DNA of 64,000 nucleotides from Lepraria neglecta (Eukaryota > Ascomycota > Lecanoromycetes > Lecanorales > Stereocaulaceae), in assembly GCA_033220425.1 (NCBI GenBank), contig CM065650.1, positions 124,001 to 188,000 on the forward strand, given 5' to 3'. The notes beneath the pieces are model-generated. The model was not told the origin of the DNA. It saw only the letters and a list, made by a program, of their open reading frames with translations, and made no database searches. The position numbers and the translations under genes were made by a program. Below are positions 58,030 through 64,000 of the stretch, one piece after another (the stretch's first letter is position 1; each line of letters opens with the position of its first letter).

Positions 58030-59725
58030 ATACTATTAATCCTTATCCTCGTTAGGCCCTGTAATAAAGATAATGGATCGCTCGTCTAATTCGGCGCTAA
58101 GTGTATACTCCCTATCGCCAAATGGATTGAGAAAGTCTAGTAGCTCCTGTAGAGTATCGATAGGTAGCCATATATTATATACTCCGGCCTCATTCCCTAC
58201 GCGAATATGAACCCGCTGGTGCGAGGGGATATTTAAGACGTGATTCCTTAGGTCGAAAAGAACTTTGATAAATATAGATGAACTAAGATTATAAGCTCGA
58301 TGTCTAGTTATTACTTGGTTATAGCCTGGAAAGGGATGTCCAGGCTAACCAATTGGCCAATCTTCCTCCTCGAGTATATAGTAGGGGATTTTCTGTGGGA
58401 AGTTATTGTAGTTTACCGCATCGATTTTAGAGGATTGAGTATATATTCTACCCTTCCTATTGTAGTCCGGGAACAAGAGAGGTTGGAACTTATATATACC
58501 CGATCTATCTGCGGCTTCAGGGTCGATTCTAGTATCCGGTCGACTCTCGACAATTATTAAATTGCCGCTATATTTGTCTTGTTATAGATGTAGACTAACC
58601 CCCGTAGGATCAAGGTCTAGCATTGCTTATGGTGGTCGATAGCAGATTCTGACTACCTCTAGCTCCTTAGGCGTAGAATCGAATTCGATTTTATAAGAAC
58701 TGCTACTCCCTTACTCGTCCCTGATAGAGAGATTGTTAACGGGAAATCAGTAGTATTAGTAGTAGGATAATAGGTTATCTTCTTCTCTATACTGGTTTGA
58801 TAGAAGAAATACGTAGCCCTTATAGATCTTGAAAACAAGGTTTGGTTCGGGTAAGGCGTTAAAGAGGTCTCCTATCTATAGAAGACAGCTCTCTTCGGAA
58901 GAGAAACCCTCTATATATATAGTCTACCTAAAAGGAGGATTTTTGGAGAGAAAGTAGAGGTTCTCCTGAGTATGTCTAACCTTAATACCGGGATAGAGCG
59001 AAGGGCCTTTGATCAGATCCCCACCCTATTCTTTACGCAATATATACCGAATACGGTTAGGTACCTCCTCTCCTAGATGCACGGTAACAAAATAGCTTAG
59101 CCAATTATTAGCTATAAGAAACGACAAGGTGTCGGCTTTATATTAGAGGATTTCAAGTATAAAGCGGGAATCGGTAAAGGCTGGCGAAAGGGCCGCTTCT
59201 TAACTGGCTAATTGGCGGATAAGACCTTTGATATCGATAACTAATTCGGTCTTAGCGGCTTTATAAACTTCTAGGACACGGATATTCGACCCTTGAACGT
59301 AGCAAAGAATACCGGCTTCGTATAAGATTAAGGTGCTATACCCAAGCTTTATGACTGAGTAAGGCCTAGCGAGAGCGAATGCTGCTCGCCTAGAAGTAAA
59401 ACGGTAAATGGCCTCTAAATAGCTGATATCTTTGCTTCTAGCGCTTTTACCCTCGTAGGAATACGGAATATAAGCCTAATCGTTCGGTTAGTAATCGAGA
59501 TACCCGCTGAATTATAGAAAAATACTTCGACTATAATCTTGCAGATTTACTCTCTATCTAGAAGGTCGAGCGATTTTTTATAAGTAAGCTTGTACTTAAT
59601 ATAATTATCCAGAGTAAGATAGCTAAGAATCTAATATTGAAGTTCCGGCGGCAAATTAAATAAGGGTACCGCTATAGTATCTAGGTATTTATAATAATAG
59701 GAAGCTCAAAGGAATTTAATATTTA
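58030..59725 (-). pseudogene. Fungal F-box protein, RIP-damaged
   Basis: The F-box is at about 59675-59590 (FNLPPELQYxILSYLTLDNY, then IKYKLTYKKSLDLLDRE), which would bind Skp1 in an SCF ubiquitin ligase. A one-base frameshift near 59575 follows. The long C-terminal part resembles the beta-propeller-like substrate region of a large fungal F-box family: VIKLGYSTLILYEAGILCYV, LIANNWLSYFVTVHLGEE, KVRHTQENLYFLSKNPPF, FLLSNQYREEDNLLSYY and SGNLIIVESRPDTRIDPEAA, ending near YNNFPQKIPYYILEEEDWPI at about 58350. Stops at Trp/Gln codons. No intact partner copy is in the window. Confidence 0.65.
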
Positions 59726-60679
59726 AAAGAGCGCGGGGCTATGATGTTGCGGGAAATATCGGTTTAGTCTCCTATATATACACCTATAGACTCGCCACGT
59801 TAATACGCTAACCGACCCTACAAGATATAATCAAAAGGCGGAAACGAAAGACATATAGGAATTTTTTAACTTTTAAGTACTAGGAGTTACAGGTATACTA
59901 GTCTTAGAAAGAGTCAGGATATAGACCCCGGTCTACTAATAAGGCCTAAGTGACAGAGACGCATCTGTCGCTATAATTACACCGTATTAGGCCCCCTTTG
60001 GATATATATCCACGGTTCCACCTTCCTCGGCCAGCAAGCATATTAGCCTGTAGGTCTCTACCGCCTTCGACGCGAGAAGAAGACTAGGCGATATCTTCCG
60101 ATATAAAAGGAGACTCTTAATCTTCTTAATAGCTTTTCAGCTACTATAAGGCCAGCGGAGACGCTAAATCTCCTGTAGCCACGCTGTGCCTACTTTATTA
60201 TTAACCCCTAGGCAGCGATATAATCAAGCATTCATATCAGCTTCGCGGTAAGGCTATTTGACTGAGATTATATATAGGCCTTTGTTTCTACGCTAAGACG
60301 CCTAAGTAAGGCGGAAGTACTACTGTAGAGAACATGAGCTTTGACTCTTTACCGGGCAATAGTAATCACTAAAGCCCACTACCGGGTTTATCCTACAATC
60401 TACGAATTTCGTAGAAAAGTACTGCGATTAAGTTATATAAAGGTGACGAAAAGGTTCGTAAAAGCCGCACTTAACTATCTAGCTATTATATCCCAATATA
60501 AACCTCGCCTGGCAACGTTCTTAGTATACTTGATCGTTTCTTTTTACTCCGTTGTGTCTCCTGCTAAGCTGATACCTTCCTCGTCAGATTCCTTCTCCTT
60601 AAGCTTGGTTTTGATAACAGCACCATTCTACTCGGTGGCTATAATATTAGCCTACGGACACTGCAGCGTATAAGGAAGA
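59726..60679. other. Decayed DNA, no gene identified
   Basis: Contains a 110-codon plus ORF (60341-60673) with hydrophobic segments but no recognised family. It may belong to a lost gene or be chance; the rest shows nothing. Confidence 0.3.
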
Positions 60680-61095
60680 GCTGGGGGTAATATAGGGAGG
60701 TGTATATACCTAGTAAGGACCGCGGTGGGAGGCCTAAGGCTCTATACTACCTGCTAGAAGAAGAGCTTCTAGCGTATTTGGAATAACGTCCTATGGCCTA
60801 TCTAGACGAGATGGCCTTCTTCCTTCTGGATAAGTTTGACGTCCGAGTCGGTGAGGCTACAATCTGGAGAGCTCTCACCCGCCTTGGTTAGTCTCGGAAG
60901 AAGTACTACAAAATTGCTAAAGAACGCAATGGAGAGCTTCGAAAAGCTTGGATAAGGAGACATCAGGATATTGCGGAGCTCTATTCAACAGATAATATAT
61001 ATAGAGAGTTTCTGAACTTAGTAGTAGAGGCTTAAGAATGGGTTGAATATAAGGGTATATAAGTAGAGGAATCAGACGAAGGAGATATATAATCT
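60680..61095 (+). pseudogene. Tc1/IS630-type transposase N-terminal fragment
   Basis: Reads DRGGRPKALYYLLEEELLAY, LExRPMAYLDEMAFFLLDKF, DVRVGEATIWRALTRLG, SRKKYYKIAKERNGELRKAW. This is the second helix-turn-helix of fungal Tc1/mariner-IS630 transposases, with the (R/K)GRP hook and the Y.DE/ T.wR.L..LG.S.K..... pattern. The DDE catalytic half is absent; an unrelated acidic segment follows. Two RIP stops. Confidence 0.6.
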
Positions 61096-61769
61096 TATAT
61101 AAGCTAGCACTGGCAGAAACAGCCCTAAGCGCAGCGAAATACAGCACCGCGGAAGCCAGTGCCGTAAATACCAGTGCCGAGAACGACGTCTACAGTAATC
61201 AAGCTTTGTTCAGGACGAATATCAGGAAGGGCTAGGAAGGAAAGGAGTCAGAAATAGTATAATAACCAGAATTAGAGGAGCCAGAACTGGAGGAGCTAGA
61301 ATTAGCTCCTGAGGATAAGCATCGGAGGGTAAACATTGGAGGTTTCTATAGTTGCAGTCTATCCGAGAGATAGTTCAACGGTTATAAAAATCAATAGTGA
61401 TGGCGATTCTTGGTCGCCTCCTCTTCCCTATATATCTATTGAAAACGTGAGTGGTTATCTACAGACATGCCGGCTGGGACTAGCACAAGGCGATATACTG
61501 GACAGGAGCTGTCTGAACGTTCTGTTGCATCGCGTTGGTAGATATAATATTCGATATGCGATCAACATAGAAATAACATGGATCAAGGGTGCGAGCCACT
61601 GGGTAAATAAGGCGAAGAGGTATACTGTTTAAGATCACTTTGGCTTCGCATAGGAAAACAATGACTTATTAGAGTCGAGTAAAAGCGTTTGGAGCCGAAT
61701 GTATATTCCTTGCCATGGTTGGAGGCGTCTTTATAGCCTAGGTAAGTTATAGGATATAGTTACGAGTGT
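61096..61769. other. Decayed DNA with one unidentified ORF
   Basis: The plus ORF 61336-61632 (98 codons, MEVSIVAVYPRDSSTVIKI) is open but has no recognisable motif. It could be a leftover exon. Nothing else identified. Confidence 0.3.
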
Positions 61770-62690
61770 AAAGGGATTAGCTATAAATTACCTCCTGGAC
61801 CTAGCCAACTTTTTCGTGTAAGACTGAAGGATTATATAGTACTTTATATTCCGTACAGCTCTCAGCCGCGTATTAAGCTCGTTTTCCTTTACTATTGCCT
61901 CCTATATATATAGATCTCTATTCTTTATCTTTACTACTTACCTCGCCGATTGTATATTAAAAAGATAGTAGGGTTCTGTTCTAGCGATGCTTAGGTCTAT
62001 AAGGAGCCCCGCCTTATAATTCCTTGACCGAATATCTCCTAGGTATATACTACAACGTCGTATCTTTTTCAGGTCCTGTAGTATCTTATCTACAGCTTTT
62101 CCAGTCAGGGGGGTATCTTCCTAGATTAAATCTTTTATAATAGCTCGGAAAGGCTGTCGCTGGGAGATAGGCTTAGAGTACTTGTCACCGGGTCGGTCCC
62201 AATCTGATATATAGAATTTGCACTTTAGCTGCTCTTTAACTAAGGCTAGAAGAGTAATATAACCGTAATAGAGGACCGTAACCTTTCTATTCAGATTCTT
62301 ATCTTGGAGCCGCCTATAAGCGCGGCATTCGTTATAGAATGGATCCGAGTAGGCCTATAGAAGGTTGTCGGTAACCAGATCATTCTCTTTGCCTACTAGC
62401 CCTGCTCGCTACTCCTTAAAGTTACAAAATTTAAACTAGCGTATTAATACCTCCTTAGTAGCGCTTAGATTAGGGGCTTGGTAAGAATAATACTATACTA
62501 TCTTTAATATATACGCGGTAGACTCTATAGCGGCTTCGAAAACGTGCGTATAGCCTTTAGAGTCCTTATCGCTAAGAAGACGGTAGAATATAATAGCTGG
62601 CTTAGGAGTATTGAACGGACGAAGCTTAGGACCTTTATATTAAGGAAGAGGCTTATTATACTAAGGGATTGTAACTATGTTTCACTTTTT
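61770..62690 (-). pseudogene. FTA2 / kinase-like domain protein, RIP-damaged
   Basis: Minus strand. In order: YKGPKLRPFNTPKPAIIFYR near 62635, GYTHVFEAAIESTAYILKIV, SDPFYNECRAYRRLQDKN near 62350, VLYYGYITLLALVKEQLK near 62265, ISDWDRPGDKYSKPISQRQP, AIIKDLIWEDTPLTGKA, IYLGDIRSRNYKAGLLIDLS near 62030, IARTEPYYLF near 61990. Family knowledge: the same run of motifs (P-x-LRPF, the NECRAYGRL-type helix, WDRP, an (R)D.R..NY..G.LVDFS catalytic-loop-like segment) marks fungal proteins annotated with the kinetochore Sim4 subunit FTA2 domain, a kinase-like fold expanded in accessory regions. Real kinetochore function is unlikely here. Stops at Trp/Gln codons. Confidence 0.6.
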
Positions 62691-63704
62691 TTGTTCTAAG
62701 GTATCGAAGTTGTAAGAATTTATTTTAGGGTAATATAGCGGCTAAGACTTTGCTAGATCGCAGGATTACGGCTTCTACTGCTTATTTACTTTAATAAGAC
62801 CGCGATAGGAACCTATTGGATATAGGTACGGATCCTCCTTGGACCCACCTTTAAGCGGCGTGACCAGTACCGTATACAAGCCCTGATAGATAGCTCGGCA
62901 TTACGCCAAAGGGGGCCTACCCGCCCGTGTCCAGATTTATTAGTAGCGGATCACTAAGTCTAGAACAGCCAAGAGCCTCTTAGAAGACCCTTTAGCTTTA
63001 TAAGGCTAAAGGGTATCGCTTACTATACTATATAATAAGGCGGTTTTTGACGTAGTTCCTTAAGGACTATATTCTAACGCCTAACCCTGCCTTTTACTAA
63101 GCGAAGGCCCAGCTATCCTCTCTCGATATATATATACTGGCTCCCGGCGAGGTTCTCGCTTACCAGTCCTCTCGAATAGGTTATCGAATGGTCCCGATAA
63201 TCGACGTGATTGCCTCTCGTGCTCTAGTTCTTGGATAATAGGATCGTTCCTAAGCCATGGAGCGCTGATATTGATGCCTATCTGTTGTTATATCGCTTTA
63301 TCTGGTGGTATCTTATACTTCAGCGTATATCCATGTCGTAGAGCTTCAAAGTTACAATGACCGGTCCGGAGCCAGAATGTATAGTATATCTTGTTTCTAT
63401 TCTCGTCATAGGTTCGAGAAGGGAATGTCTCCCTTATAATAGGTATATAGGCGGGTAGAGTTTGTAACGTTTGATAGAGACTATCCGTCAAGCTTTCCGT
63501 ATGGACTTTTAAGCTAGATCCAGCTATAGTAAATTCACCGTGTTCGTGCCTTGGTATAGGAGTATAGTGTTTTATAGGTAGTTGCTATAGCGGTATTAAA
63601 GCATGCTGAGAGGCGGGGGTAGGAGTAGGATACACAGTACGCCCAAATCCCTGAAAGTGCTGGGTTCTATTCTCCTGTATCTCATTCTCTCGTTTCCTCT
63701 TCAT
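62691..63704 (-). pseudogene. Decayed N-terminal region, possibly of the FTA2-like gene
   Basis: From ATG 63704 the minus strand reads MKRKRENEIQENRTQHFQGF and continues to the open stretch 63491-63288 (MTDSLYQTLQTLPAYIPIIR, ALRHGYTLKYKIPPDKAI). Later it gives INISAPWLRNDPIIQELEHE and FDNLFERTGKREPR, until readable sequence fades near 63080. Whether this belongs to the same gene as the FTA2-like domain or to a separate one could not be decided. No family recognised. Confidence 0.4.
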
Positions 63705-64000
63705 GTTTTTGGTAGTAATATGGTCCGGCCGTCTAATCGGACGTGATATCCTATTCCCCTACATTTCAAATTCATTATAATATTTGGAGATGTGACGCTG
63801 AGCCCCACATTTGCCACAACGCTCATGACACCCTGACCAAAAATGTTCCGAGGACCGGCACCCCCAGCAAATCGCCGGTAAAGGGCAATCCCAGTGGCTG
63901 TACAAATCACGGCAGGCGTAATTATCACATTAGTAGATTTTACTCTGCGATAGTACAGGCAGTATTATATTAGTAGAAGAACCAGGCTTGAAAGACCTTC
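63705..64000. other. Window edge, no gene identified
   Basis: Composition is closer to normal, with little RIP. Short ORFs on both strands (63701-63928 minus, 63743-63973 plus) overlap each other and have no motif. It may be the promoter region of the gene to the left. Confidence 0.3.

Noticed and set aside
1-64000. Centromere or subtelomere identity of the window
   Set aside because: Dense nested RIP-damaged chromoviruses would fit either, but no telomere repeats or centromere-specific satellite were seen.

Overview
The window looks like an accessory, repeat-packed part of a filamentous ascomycete (Pezizomycotina) genome. Almost every transposon reading frame carries TAG/TAA where Gln (CAG/CAA) or Trp (TGG) is expected, and TpA is in great excess over CpA/TpG. 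That is the footprint of repeat-induced point mutation (RIP, C to T). No rRNA, tRNA or CRISPR was recognised.

Layout. (1) 1-9524: two copies of one Ty3/gypsy chromovirus family. Element A (minus) sits inside element D (plus), and D sits inside element E. D lost about 2 kb and carries a 583-bp palindromic MITE at the deletion point. (2) 9525-19252: chromovirus E (RT, RNase H, integrase, chromodomain), a 5'-truncated Ty1/copia element, and a MULE-like DNA transposon with terminal inverted repeats. (3) 19621-22492: an island free of RIP with the two genes that look alive, a small ankyrin-type protein and a two-exon CorA-like membrane protein. (4) 23851-32197: element F, a full-length chromovirus with 225-bp LTRs and a CGCAC target duplication, inserted in the 3' LTR of element I. 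(5) 32576-47438: element B, from the same family as A and D, which hosts four later insertions: a 1.5-kb terminal-repeat element G, a solo LTR, a Helitron-like copy, and the complete chromovirus C (38818-45406, target duplication GTACG). A Helitron-like copy also lies near B's right end, and a third lies in I. (6) 47439-64000: not transposons but a graveyard of RIP-damaged accessory genes: an unidentified disordered protein, two DUF6594-type membrane proteins, an F-box protein and an FTA2/kinase-like protein, plus a Tc1-like transposase fragment.

Main observations. First, elements A, B, C and D each carry, between pol and the 3' LTR and on the opposite strand, a roughly 175-codon ORF. Its six cysteines are spaced C-x2-C-x6-C-x8-C-x2-C-x6-C, the fungal Zn(II)2Cys6 spacing, and are followed by a charged heptad-like region. 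Its end overlaps the pol chromodomain tail to tail. Unrelated element E has a different Cys-rich ORF in the same antisense place. Second, a Helitron-like family is present in three copies whose insertion sites can be reconstructed exactly from sequence in the window: between A and T, no target duplication, 5'-TC start, CTTG end, and a terminal hairpin 13 nt from the end. Third, G is a young non-coding LTR element with an internal 29-bp minisatellite.

All calls rest on reading the sequence and recognising motifs. No database search was run, and boundaries without a target duplication are approximate.
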